DNA of 6,970 bases, taken from NCBI RefSeq assembly GCF_003788695.1, contig NZ_RARA01000025.1, positions 175,656 through 182,625 of the forward strand. The letters run 5' to 3'. A model generated the notes under the pieces. The model was not told where the DNA came from. It saw only the letters and a program-made list of their open reading frames with translations, and did no database searches. Positions 1 to 6,603 of this stretch are shown piece after piece; the stretch's first letter is position 1; every line of letters starts with the position of its first letter. The translations under genes were made by a program, and so were the position numbers. This stretch comes from Candidatus Cardinium hertigii (GTDB lineage Bacteria; Bacteroidota; Bacteroidia; Cytophagales_A; Amoebophilaceae).

Positions 1-815
1 TGATATATATTACTTTACAGGGAGATTATGCATATGCAGATCAGGATAGCAAAAAAAAGGCCGGTATAGAATACTGGGGGATAGGTGCAAAAGCCGGAAT
101 AAGTGGCTCTTCCTTTTGGAGCACTTGGAAAAATTTTGATTTTACTGGATTAGATTCAGTTGGTATTAAGGGAAAAGTTAAGAAACATAGTTTTTTAGAA
201 AATCCAGGATTTACTGGGAGTATATGTGTAGAATTTGCTGAAAATAAATATATAGGTGCCGAAGTTGGGGTAGGTTACCTACGCCAAGGTGGTACTTTAG
301 TAGTTGATGAACAGCAAAATTTGGATCAATCCTATCTAAAAATCATTAACCATACCGTATTTTTATCAGGAGGAATGTGTATATACCCATTAAGTCTTAG
401 GCCGAATACAGGTATCTGGAAAATATGCTTAACTGGAGTATTTAACTTTATTCCTAAAAGAATTTGGCTAGTTAAAAATTCCAACAATTCTAAGGAAGAG
501 AAATTTGAACCTACAGGTGATTTAGCTACCTTATTAGCTAAGGGGGACATCGCTCTATCACTTGGAACAGCGTACGAATGGGATTCTGGATTGTATCTAG
601 ATCTAAGAGGCATACTAGGATTTTTAGGTATGCTTAGGACAAAAATAGGTGAAATACAAAACTATTCCCAAATTGAAGGAGAACGTAGCCGTTATGAAGC
701 TTATAAGCGACTTGGTAGCAAATGTGAAGAAGAAAATATGAAAAACTACTGCTTTACACTTACAATTGGGTATCAGCTATTCAAGAAATTCAAGAATGAA
801 GATGAAGATATATAG
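1..815 (+). CDS. Outer-membrane beta-barrel protein, 5'-truncated by window edge
   Basis: The frame is open from base 3 to the TAG at 813-815, giving 270 visible residues. No in-frame ATG precedes the TTG at 321, so the true start lies left of the window. Visible features: a glycine/aromatic-rich opening (GIGAKAGISGSSFW), then GFTGSICVEFAENKYIG followed by AEVGVGYLRQGG, then alternating hydrophobic/polar strands, and a terminal strand YCFTLTIGYQLFKKF. This order (GxKxG strand, 'F.G...E....' strand, closing 'GY.LF' strand) resembles the OMP_b-brl_2/PorT-like barrels common in Bacteroidetes. The segment AYADQ near residue 10 could be an AxA-type signal-peptidase site, which would mean little is missing. 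The ligand or pore role is unknown. A repeat starts 9 bases after the stop. I am confident it is a real gene and moderately confident of the family. Confidence 0.75.
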   Translation, partial: IYITLQGDYAYADQDSKKKAGIEYWGIGAKAGISGSSFWSTWKNFDFTGLDSVGIKGKVKKHSFLENPGFTGSICVEFAENKYIGAEVGVGYLRQGGTLVVDEQQNLDQSYLKIINHTVFLSGGMCIYPLSLRPNTGIWKICLTGVFNFIPKRIWLVKNSNNSKEEKFEPTGDLATLLAKGDIALSLGTAYEWDSGLYLDLRGILGFLGMLRTKIGEIQNYSQIEGERSRYEAYKRLGSKCEEENMKNYCFTLTIGYQLFKKFKNEDEDI

Positions 816-823
816 ATTTTGCT

Positions 824-865
824 ATAATCTATAAAATATGGCTTCCACGCAAGTGAACGGATACT
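824..865 (+). repeat. Dispersed 42-bp repeat, copy 1
   Basis: This sequence recurs at 6604-6645 with one mismatch in 42 and at 5079-5120 with ten differences, always in the same orientation. It ends in TGAACGGATAC, the same terminal motif that closes the unrelated 128-bp repeat at 1356-1483 and 6288-6415. It starts 9 bases after the barrel gene stop, and its last bases overlap the stop codon of the minus-strand LRR pseudogene. It may be a mobile-element end or a conserved intergenic element. The identity between copies is directly visible; the function is not. Confidence 0.8.
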
Positions 866-1268
866 ATAGTATGAAATTAACCTTTATGCGTCTTTTTTTC
901 AAATCTGTAGCTAGATTTGGTTGCCATTCAAGACCATTGTTGTTACAAAGATCAATATATCGAATTGTACTATTCTTTTCCATAGCTGTAGTTAGCGCTT
1001 TTGCCCCTGCAAAACCAATATTATTATAACTCAGGTCAATTTCCGTAATTGTGCTATTATTTTCCAAAACCATAGCTAGCGCTTTTGCTCCTTTAGAACC
1101 AATCCAGGCATACATTGCATTATTTGTTCCGTTAACTCATTTGGAAGCCGTATTTTTATCTTTTTTGTCTTGTCTATAGGATCTATTGTTTGTTTGGTTG
1201 CTAATCTGGCATGCCGTAAAACTGCTACCTAATAAAAACAACCTAAGAAGGATAAACTGCTTTTTCAT
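864..1268 (-). pseudogene. Decayed lipoprotein with F-box-like and LRR segments
   Basis: An ATG at 1268 opens a lipoprotein signal peptide (MKKQFILLRLFLLGSS, then lipobox FTAC, Cys20) followed by a polar linker. The frame stops at TGA 1139-1137 after 43 codons. Downstream in the same frame, from about 1115 to the TAG at 866-864, lie two ribonuclease-inhibitor-type leucine-rich repeats of about 28 residues (GAKALAMVLENNSTITEIDL, GAKALTTAMEKNSTIRYIDL) and a basic tail. Between them, one base out of frame (1153-1076), the sequence reads IRLPNELTEQIMQCMPGL, which resembles the start of an F-box (LPxEL...I). One extra A in the A5 run near 1152-1156 would explain the first shift; a second lesion before the LRRs is also needed. 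LRR and F-box proteins are known in Amoebophilus as presumed host-directed proteins. The LRR and signal peptide calls are strong, the F-box call tentative. Two LRRs are few, so internal deletion is likely. Confidence 0.75.
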
Positions 1269-1322
1269 ATTTTTATTCGTTTAATGGTACTATTTTATAT
1301 TTCAACGTCCTAAGTACTAATT

Positions 1323-1341
1323 GTCTATTGCAACGGCCTCA
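1323..1341 (+). repeat. 19-bp repeat, possible mobile-element terminus
   Basis: The 19 bases GTCTATTGCAACGGCCTCA recur exactly at 3131-3149. A degenerate copy lies in inverted orientation at 2940-2956. The sequence resembles the terminal inverted repeats of some small DNA transposons, but no transposase is present. Here it stands alone, just upstream of the LRR pseudogene start and next to the 128-bp repeat, so it may be a solo end left after deletion. Confidence 0.6.
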
Positions 1342-1355
1342 AGATGATTTTCTAA

Positions 1356-1483
1356 TAGCTTTCAGCCTGAAATTTTCTAGTCACAGCTTTGTTCAAGGCG
1401 CGTTTTTTATAAACTTACATTATTGCGCATTTCTAAATACGAACGTGAAAAAATACGAATAGGCCACACCACTGAACGGATAC
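1356..1483 (+). repeat. 128-bp dispersed inverted repeat, left copy
   Basis: This stretch matches the reverse complement of 6288-6415 over about 128 bp with roughly eight differences, including one single-base indel. A core of 47 bp from CACAGCTTTGTTCAAGGCGC onward is identical. The inner end is the motif TGAACGGATAC at 1473-1483. The outer end (TCAGCCTGAA...CACAGCTTTGTTCA) corresponds to one arm of the large palindrome at 6377-6508. No long open frame lies in it, so it is more likely a non-autonomous element or an insertion-sequence remnant than a gene. Confidence 0.85.
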
Positions 1484-1793
1484 TAAGTAATAGGTTACAT
1501 CTTCTATACTAAATATCGATTTCGTTCCGAAAACTTAAAATATAATAGTATTTTAGAAATAAAGTTCATAAATTGCGCTACGCTGATGAAAGTTTGATAT
1601 ATTTGGTTGGCGTAAAGAGGAAGTATCAAAAACTAAATAGCTAAATGCATAGTAGAGGTAACGCTTATGGTAGAGGTAACGCTTACTTTTTTTGTTTGCA
1701 GGATATTCATAATGTGTTAGTAATTTCAACATTTCAAGCAAACAAAATTTTAAGCAAATGCAACACAATACTAAATCAATTAGAAAAGAGTTA
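1484..1793. other. Spacer upstream of the M28 peptidase gene
   Basis: This stretch is AT-rich and I see no gene in it. The only clear structure is the tandem duplication at 1652-1685. The antisense open frame here is short and low-complexity, and its start lies inside the peptidase gene, so I do not treat it as coding. The peptidase promoter should be here, but I could not identify a confident Bacteroidetes TTTG / TAnnTTTG pair with correct spacing. Confidence 0.5.
1652..1685 (+). repeat. Tandem direct repeat, 18-bp period
   Basis: GTAGAGGTAACGCTTA occurs twice, at 1652-1667 and 1670-1685, identical over 16 bases and separated by TG. A T-rich run (CTTTTTTTGTTTG) follows immediately. It lies about 110 bases upstream of the chosen peptidase start. 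It could be a duplicated regulator-binding site or a simple slippage product; no palindromic operator is visible within the unit. Confidence 0.8.
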
Positions 1794-2903
1794 ATGAATC
1801 GAAAAATAATATGGCTCGCAGCTATTGTGCTGGTAGTGATCACACAAAGTAGCTGTAGCCAATCACATGTTTATATGAAAACAGTTGATTCTCTAGAAAA
1901 AGATCGTTTAAAAGATCATGTCCACAACTTGTCACATACAATAGGAATTAGAAATATTGAAAATCAGTCTAATTTTGAAAAATTAGAAGCAGCAGCTAAC
2001 TATATTGTACAACAATTTAAAGCAATGGGATTTACGGAACCTAACCTTAAAATTCATGAATATGCTGCAACGTATAATGATCAGACTTATGTAATGAAAA
2101 ATATAGAAGTTGTCATTAACAGCAGTCCTGGCTGTAACCGTAAAAATGAATCTATTGTAATAGGCGCGCACTATGATACAGTTAATACTTCACCTGGAGC
2201 TAATGACAACGCTTCAGGCGTAGCGGCTCTCTTAGAAATCGCAAGGTATATGAAACAATATGATTGTAAGCTTAAAAAAACTTTAAAACTAGTGGCCTTT
2301 CCTAATGAAGAATCCCCTTATAGCAAGGACACAGTAACCGGTGCATTTTTCGGAAATAATATGGGGAGCGTAAACTACGCAACAAAAGCTAGAGAACATA
2401 ATGAAGCTATAAAAGGTATGATATCACTTGAATGTTTAGGTAATTATACTGATAACACAAAAAGCCAAGACTATCCTCCATATCTTCCCTCATGGCTTAG
2501 ATGGTTAATAGGGCTTCCGTATCATAGTAAAGGGAATTTTATTGGTTTTGTTAGTAATATAGATTCCTACGGTTTTTTAAAAGAATGTACGTCCAGCTAT
2601 AAAAAAACTAAAAAAGCATTTCCAATGCATTATATATCTCTACCATATAAACTAGATCCAGGAATTGGACGATCTGATCATAAATCTTTTTGGAACCAGG
2701 GTTATAAAGCTATTATGATCACTGATACGGCTGATAAGAGAGATGTTAATTACCATAGTGCAACGGATACTATGGACCAATTAAATTTTGAAAGCTTTAC
2801 CAAAGTGGTAGAAGATTTAAAGGCCATGACCGCAAAATTATGCAAAGTTAATAAAAATGTACTAAAGGAAGTATCCACAGATCCAACTTCAAGTACCATA
2901 TAG
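1794..2903 (+). CDS. M28-family zinc aminopeptidase, predicted lipoprotein
   Basis: This is a metallopeptidase expected to release amino acids from peptides outside the inner membrane. I choose the ATG at 1794 (369 residues) because it begins directly with a signal peptide: MNRK, a hydrophobic run, then QSSC with Cys21. The in-frame ATG at 1758 adds 12 polar residues and would give 381. The lipobox is looser than L-A/S-G/A-C, so lipidation is likely but not certain. The M28 metal and catalytic residues are all visible (numbering from 1794): His126 in GAHYDT, bridging Asp138 in GANDNASG, catalytic Glu172 and ligand Glu173 in FPNEESP, Glu213 in ISLECLG, and His321 in NYHSATDTMDQL. Glu at the fifth position instead of Asp is usual for the subgroup with 'NDNASG...NEE...SLE'. 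The protein ends in a serine/threonine-rich tail. It stands alone, with long spacers on both sides. The substrate is not predictable. Confidence 0.9.
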   Translation: MNRKIIWLAAIVLVVITQSSCSQSHVYMKTVDSLEKDRLKDHVHNLSHTIGIRNIENQSNFEKLEAAANYIVQQFKAMGFTEPNLKIHEYAATYNDQTYVMKNIEVVINSSPGCNRKNESIVIGAHYDTVNTSPGANDNASGVAALLEIARYMKQYDCKLKKTLKLVAFPNEESPYSKDTVTGAFFGNNMGSVNYATKAREHNEAIKGMISLECLGNYTDNTKSQDYPPYLPSWLRWLIGLPYHSKGNFIGFVSNIDSYGFLKECTSSYKKTKKAFPMHYISLPYKLDPGIGRSDHKSFWNQGYKAIMITDTADKRDVNYHSATDTMDQLNFESFTKVVEDLKAMTAKLCKVNKNVLKEVSTDPTSSTI

Positions 2904-2939
2904 GTGTCCAATACAATTATTCCTCTCCCTCCATTATAA

Positions 2940-3149
2940 CGAGGCCGTTATAATAGGCGGTAGCACAGCATGGTTTAGTCTTGCTACCGCTTCAGCATGT
3001 TACTTGATAGCTTACTGATGTTAACTAGCTATATAAATATAGTGCTAATAATAAGCATTTTATAAAATAATTATACCATAAACATCATTACATAAGAAGT
3101 CGCGTACTGCTTCTATGTATATTTTGAATCGTCTATTGCAACGGCCTCA
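2940..3149. mobile_element. Candidate 210-bp MITE-like unit
   Basis: The left end CGAGGCCGTTATAATAG (2940-2956) and the right end CTATTGCAACGGCCTCA (3133-3149) are imperfect inverted repeats, 14 of 17 positions complementary. TAA lies immediately outside both ends (2937-2939 and 3150-3152), which would fit a 3-bp target duplication. The right end is an exact copy of the repeat at 1323-1341. Inside is a GC-rich hairpin, GCGGTAGCA/TGCTACCGC at 2957-2965 and 2982-2990, and no gene. A TAA duplication can arise by chance in AT-rich DNA, and the left end is diverged. The unit begins 36 bases after the peptidase stop, so the hairpins may also shape that transcript's 3' end. Confidence 0.45.
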
Positions 3150-3150
3150 T

Positions 3151-3180
3151 AAAGAAGTAGGTTAACATAACTTCTTTTTG
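3151..3180 (+). terminator. Probable intrinsic terminator downstream of the peptidase gene
   Basis: AAAGAAGT (3151-3158) pairs with ACTTCTTT (3170-3177) around an 11-nt loop, and T residues run through and past the right arm. The stem is AT-rich and lies about 250 bases beyond the peptidase stop, immediately outside the MITE-like unit. The alternative is that it is part of a dispersed repeat, since AGAAGTAG also occurs near 4950 and 6568. Confidence 0.4.
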
Positions 3181-3356
3181 TTAAATGCTTTATTTCATCT
3201 ATAATCTATATAAGAAATGGGCGTTTTTTTGCTTAAAACGTAATGCATACATTATAAATGTACGTTGCAAGTTAAGATTCCTTGATTTTTTTAAAAAAAA
3301 TAGTTAAAATAAGAGTTTGTATCAAAAGTTTGTTCACGTTTAAATCTATATGATGT
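3181..3356. other. Leader region of the symporter gene
   Basis: No gene is visible. CTATAATCTATATAAGAAATGGGC at about 3200-3222 resembles the first half of the 42-bp repeat family but lacks its TGAACGGATAC end. A TTTG at 3316-3319 followed about 21 bases later by TAAATCTA is a weak Bacteroidetes promoter candidate with imperfect spacing. No Shine-Dalgarno sequence is seen before the ATG, which is common in this phylum. Confidence 0.3.
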
Positions 3357-4856
3357 ATGATGTTATTTAATATTCCCCTTAATATTCCCCTTCTTATGGT
3401 AGTGGTTTTTTTGTCAATTGTTTTAGGTATTGCATTTCGCTTTGCTAGAGTTCCAACTACATTTCGAGAATATGCTATAGGCAACACGCCATTTTCTACT
3501 GCCTATTTAGTAGCTACTGTATTGGCTACTGCTTATGGAGGAAGAACTGTGATGCATTCAGTAACGGAAGTTCATAAATTTGGCCTATGCGCGATACTTA
3601 CCGGAATTATAACTGGTTGTCTTTCTTTCTGGATTATTAGTCCATTAGCGTTACGTATGGCTCCATTTATGCATCACCTCTCTATGTCAGAAACCGTAGG
3701 TAGTATATATGGTAAATACCCAAGGGTAATGGTTGTTTTATCAAATCTTTTTGCATCTATTGTTATGATTACTATACAAATCAATGTAATGACCATAGCC
3801 ATAGGTATGTGTATAGATTCAGTTGACCCTAAAATTATTACCATTATTTCCATGCTAATCCTTATTTTGTATTCTACATTTGGAGGTGTTCATGCTGTTT
3901 TAATTACAGATCTGGTGCAGCTGGGAACTTTTCTCGTAATTCTTCCCCTTCTTTCTTGTTGCATATTTAGATACATTGGGAAACCAATGCCCGAAATTAT
4001 TTCGTTTTTACAAACGCAAGAGAGATTCCAGTTTAGTAAGCTTTTTCAGGTTAATCATAACTTATGGAGTATGCTTACATTATTTTTATCTCGTCTAGTG
4101 TTCAATATAAGCCCCCCAAATATTCAAAGGATTTATATGTCATCCGATCACTTCCAAGCCAGTAAAGTTTTCCTTCATACCGGTATGGGTAGCTTGTATA
4201 TTAAATTGTTTATGTTATTAATTGGTTTATTTGCATTTGTCAGTGCACCAGATTTACCAGCAACAGTGGTTTGGGGTCATATCCTATCAAATATTTCACC
4301 CCTGTTTAAAGGTTTTGTGGTTATAAGTTTATTAGCTGTATCTATGTCTACCGCCGATTCTCACATAAACTCTTCTGCCATTATGATTAGTCAGGAAATA
4401 ACGGATATAGTCTATAAGAAAAAAAATCCCGATAGGCATCAGTTTCTATTAGCTAAAATCACAACGCCTATTTTAGGTATATTCTCTTTGATGCTTAGCT
4501 TTTACTGCAATGATTTAATGGAATTAATAAAATTAGGTTTTGATTGCTTTATACCTATTGTAACTGGCCCTTTTATCTTAACTATTTTAGGTTTTCGGAG
4601 TAGTTCCTATAGTGTATTGACCGGTATGGCTACAGGTATATTAGCCATTATAATTTGGAATAAATGGGTTGAACCAGTAACAGATGTAAACGGTGCCTTT
4701 CCTTGTATGTTAATCAATAGTTTGGTTATGATAACTACACATTATTTATGGCCACAAAAAAAAAGAAATAAAGGTGTGTTTGATCAGGCCAATGCGCTTA
4801 AGTTGTGGGTAAATGCAAGAGCATCATGCGCTAGTATGCGAAAAGAAAATACATAA
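3357..4856 (+). CDS. Sodium:solute symporter (SSS family)
   Basis: This is an inner-membrane secondary transporter of 499 residues, the usual size for the family, predicted to couple solute uptake to the sodium gradient. The protein is almost entirely alternating hydrophobic segments and polar loops, consistent with 12-13 membrane helices. Family landmarks in order: FREYAIGNTPFSTAYL (about 36-51, the 'FaLGgRs' position), YGGRTVM (60-66), the signature-like STFGGVHAVLITDLVQ (173-188), NIQRIYMS (255-262), and LLAVSMSTADSHINSS (325-340). Ser331 and Thr332 in MST fall where PutP has its sodium-binding Ser340/Thr341. The C-terminus is basic and cytoplasmic, with no kinase or sensor extension. A second ATG directly follows the first, so the start is uncertain by one codon. 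The substrate could be proline, pantothenate, a sugar or another organic solute, and the sequence does not settle it. It is probably transcribed alone. Confidence 0.9.
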   Translation: MMLFNIPLNIPLLMVVVFLSIVLGIAFRFARVPTTFREYAIGNTPFSTAYLVATVLATAYGGRTVMHSVTEVHKFGLCAILTGIITGCLSFWIISPLALRMAPFMHHLSMSETVGSIYGKYPRVMVVLSNLFASIVMITIQINVMTIAIGMCIDSVDPKIITIISMLILILYSTFGGVHAVLITDLVQLGTFLVILPLLSCCIFRYIGKPMPEIISFLQTQERFQFSKLFQVNHNLWSMLTLFLSRLVFNISPPNIQRIYMSSDHFQASKVFLHTGMGSLYIKLFMLLIGLFAFVSAPDLPATVVWGHILSNISPLFKGFVVISLLAVSMSTADSHINSSAIMISQEITDIVYKKKNPDRHQFLLAKITTPILGIFSLMLSFYCNDLMELIKLGFDCFIPIVTGPFILTILGFRSSSYSVLTGMATGILAIIIWNKWVEPVTDVNGAFPCMLINSLVMITTHYLWPQKKRNKGVFDQANALKLWVNARASCASMRKENT

Positions 4857-4870
4857 AATGCACAGAGATA

Positions 4871-4947
4871 GTTTTTTTACAAAGGAGCCTGAAAATTAAT
4901 TATTATAATGCCAAAGTCAGTTTTTGTAAAAAAACAGTGGTTTTTTT
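4871..4947 (+). terminator. Long-loop inverted repeat followed by T-run after the symporter
   Basis: GTTTTTTTACAAA (4871-4883) is perfectly complementary to TTTGTAAAAAAAC (4923-4935), a 13-bp stem with a 39-nt loop. A T7 tract follows at 4941-4947. It begins 14 bases after the symporter stop, the right place for an intrinsic terminator, but the AT-rich stem and long loop are atypical. A second small inverted pair, AAGTAG/CTACTT, lies at 4952-4957 and 4973-4978. Confidence 0.45.
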
Positions 4948-5013
4948 AGAGAAGTAGATTTTTAGAGGAGGGCTACTTTACTGAATATGCGTTTGTTATA
5001 TAAGATGTGATTT

Positions 5014-5055
5014 TTAAAGCTACTTTTTTTGATCAAGCAAAAAAAGTAGCTTTAA
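5014..5055. terminator. Strong hairpin, 18-bp perfect stem
   Basis: TTAAAGCTACTTTTTTTG (5014-5031) and its exact complement (5038-5055) flank the 6-nt loop ATCAAG. With seven A/T pairs next to the loop and T/A tracts on both sides it could stop transcription from either direction. It would separate the symporter from dprA. The central 32 bases recur exactly at 6529-6560, including the loop, so the hairpin is also a dispersed repeat. Confidence 0.65.
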
Positions 5056-5078
5056 TTATTAAATATTAGCAATTTTCT

Positions 5079-5120
5079 GTAATCTATAAGATATGGTTGC
5101 TACGCAGGTGAGCGGGTATC
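5079..5120 (+). repeat. Dispersed 42-bp repeat, diverged copy
   Basis: It aligns without gaps to 6604-6645 with ten differences, every one a transition (mostly A to G and C to T on this strand). As at 6604-6645, it follows the GCTAC-T7 hairpin, here after 23 bases. It ends 25 bases before the dprA start codon and so occupies the space where the dprA promoter or leader should be. Confidence 0.7.
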
Positions 5121-5145
5121 CTAACTTACGCTATTTAGTAATATA

Positions 5146-6261
5146 ATGGGCCCAGAAGAAAAACACTACCGATTAGCACTTTCTTTGATACCAGGTATAG
5201 GCTGTACCTGGTTAAAGAAATTATTAGTGCATTTTGGAAGTGCCAAAGCCATATTCGAAGCTGCTAATAGCAGAAATTCCTATCTACCGCAAAAAATAGC
5301 TCAACATATTTCTGCAAACAGTAGACTGGCTCAAGCAAAAACGATTCTGCAACTACATGAGCAAGAAGGAATTCAACTGATAACTACAGAGGAAGATGAT
5401 TATCCCCAACGGTTAATTGAATTACCAGACAACCCTCCTATTCTTTACTATAAGGGAAAAGCAGCACTGAATCAACGGCGCGTGGTTAGTATTATTGGAA
5501 CCAGGCAACTTACGTCCTATGGACAAACATCCATTACTAAATTTTTAGAACAACTACTTCCCTATCAGCCACTTATAGTAAGTGGTCTGGCCTATGGTGC
5601 AGATATATGGGCACATAAGCAAGCATTGGCGTTAGGGTTAGCCACAGTGGCCGTACTCCCGACAAGCTTGAATAAAATTTATCCCACCATGCACACAAAA
5701 ATAGCTATTCAAATGTGTATGCTTGGAGGAGGATTGCTCTCAGAGTATCCTATAGATAGTGGACTAAAGGCATATTCTTTCGTGGCTCGCAATAGAATTA
5801 TAGCAGGCCTATCAGATGTAACCATTATTATTGAAGCAAAAGAAAAAAGTGGTGCATTGATAACAGCCTATTATGCCAATAATTACCACCGAGAGGTTTT
5901 TGCGTTACCGGGTAATATTTACGCAGCGACTTCTGCAGGGTGCCATCAACTCATTAAGCGCAATCAAGCGCATCTCTTGACCCATATCAATGATTTAGCC
6001 TATATTATGAACTGGACAGAACCTACCAAAAAACTACCCAAAAAAGACATTTATGCCACTTACCAGCTTACTCCTTCAGAAGAAATGATCTTAAAACAGC
6101 TCCAACAAGCAGCAGAACCTATAGCCATTGATACTTTAAGTGCTACTACAGCGTTACCTTCGGGAGAACTACAAGCTGCATTATTGTCATTAGAATTACA
6201 AGGGATATTACGTGCATTACCAGGTAAATGTTTTACACTAACCCCTATGCATAATGCATAG
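5146..6261 (+). CDS. dprA: DNA-processing protein DprA (Smf)
   Basis: DprA binds single-stranded DNA in the cytoplasm, protects it and loads RecA during natural transformation and related recombination. At 371 residues it is full length. Residues 6-40 form the helix-hairpin-helix/SAM-like start (YRLALSLIPGIGCTWLKKLL). The Rossmann-like DprA domain spans about 80-285: GTR at 118-120, SGLAYGAD at 146-153 (the family more often has GID), IYP at 178-180, LLSEYP at 197-202, ARNRIIAGLSD at 214-224, SGALITA at 235-241, and LPGN at 254-257. Residues 306-366 look like the C-terminal winged helix found in many DprAs. The ATG at 5146 is chosen because the family's N-terminus begins directly after it; no Shine-Dalgarno is seen. 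Other competence genes are not in the window, so a role in uptake rather than general recombination is not shown. The gene is followed by a dense repeat and hairpin block. Confidence 0.96.
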   Translation: MGPEEKHYRLALSLIPGIGCTWLKKLLVHFGSAKAIFEAANSRNSYLPQKIAQHISANSRLAQAKTILQLHEQEGIQLITTEEDDYPQRLIELPDNPPILYYKGKAALNQRRVVSIIGTRQLTSYGQTSITKFLEQLLPYQPLIVSGLAYGADIWAHKQALALGLATVAVLPTSLNKIYPTMHTKIAIQMCMLGGGLLSEYPIDSGLKAYSFVARNRIIAGLSDVTIIIEAKEKSGALITAYYANNYHREVFALPGNIYAATSAGCHQLIKRNQAHLLTHINDLAYIMNWTEPTKKLPKKDIYATYQLTPSEEMILKQLQQAAEPIAIDTLSATTALPSGELQAALLSLELQGILRALPGKCFTLTPMHNA

Positions 6262-6287
6262 TTACTAGAATCTCAAATATGATTTTT

Positions 6288-6415
6288 GTATCCGTTCAGT
6301 GGTGTGGCCTATGCGTATTTTTTCATGTTCTTATTTAGAAATAGCGCAATAATGTAAGTTTATAAAAAACGCGCCTTGAACAAAGCTGTGATTAGAAAAA
6401 TTCAGTCTGAGAGCT
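6288..6415 (-). repeat. 128-bp dispersed inverted repeat, right copy
   Basis: This is the reverse-complement partner of 1356-1483 (about eight differences in 128 bp). It starts 26 bases after the dprA stop with GTATCCGTTCA, the complement of the shared terminal motif. The two copies face each other with their TGAACGGATAC ends inward, enclosing 4,804 bp. Its distal part (6377-6415) is the left arm of the large palindrome, so only this copy carries the fold-back. Confidence 0.85.
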
Positions 6416-6527
6416 GGTAGAAAATCAGCCTGTTTGAGCCCTAGGCTGCAGGCCTGGGCGAGTTCTGATTTTCAGCTTGCAGACTGAATTTTTCAACAGC
6501 TTTGTTCACCAGCGCTTGATTTTTTTT
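6377..6527 (+). terminator. Large imperfect palindrome with T-run after dprA
   Basis: Nested arms pair in register: 6377-6389 with 6496-6508 (13 bp), 6396-6409 with 6480-6493 (14 bp), 6412-6415 with 6474-6477, 6420-6428 with 6465-6473 (9 bp), and a GC-rich tip 6438-6445 with 6453-6459 around CTGCAG. GCGC at 6371-6374 and 6512-6515 extends it outward, and a T8 run follows at 6520-6527. The transcript would fold into a hairpin of about 130 nt, which could terminate dprA mRNA. Because the arms match the repeat at 1356-1483, it most likely originated as a fold-back mobile element, with any terminator role secondary. Confidence 0.6.
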
Positions 6528-6561
6528 GGCTACTTTTTTTGATCAAGCAAAAAAAGTAGCT
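6528..6561. terminator. Second copy of the GCTAC-T7 hairpin
   Basis: GCTACTTTTTTTG (6529-6541) and CAAAAAAAGTAGC (6548-6560) flank the loop ATCAAG; a G-T pair extends the stem by one. It is identical to the core of the hairpin at 5014-5055. It lies between convergent dprA and the minus-strand gene at 6707, so it could serve as a bidirectional terminator. Confidence 0.6.
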
Positions 6562-6603
6562 TTAAAAGAAGTAGTTTTTAAAAAAAAATGGATAAAATCA
6601 TCA

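Noticed and set aside
321..815. A separate 164-residue gene starting at TTG 321
   Set aside because: The same frame is open without interruption from base 3, and the upstream part continues the barrel pattern, so 321 is an internal codon.
838..1029. Plus-strand open frame of 63 residues
   Set aside because: It starts inside the 42-bp repeat and is antisense to the LRR repeats, which have clear coding character on the other strand.
1652..1685. Riboswitch or attenuator leader
   Set aside because: There are only two direct copies with no complementary arms and no terminator/antiterminator alternative that I can draw.
1553..1843. Minus-strand open frame of 96 residues
   Set aside because: It overlaps the peptidase signal peptide and the tandem repeat, is Leu/Tyr/Lys-rich low-complexity sequence, and has no family features.
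1356..6415. A complete insertion sequence or composite transposon
   Set aside because: No transposase or transposase fragment was seen on either strand, and no target-site duplication is evident outside the two arms.
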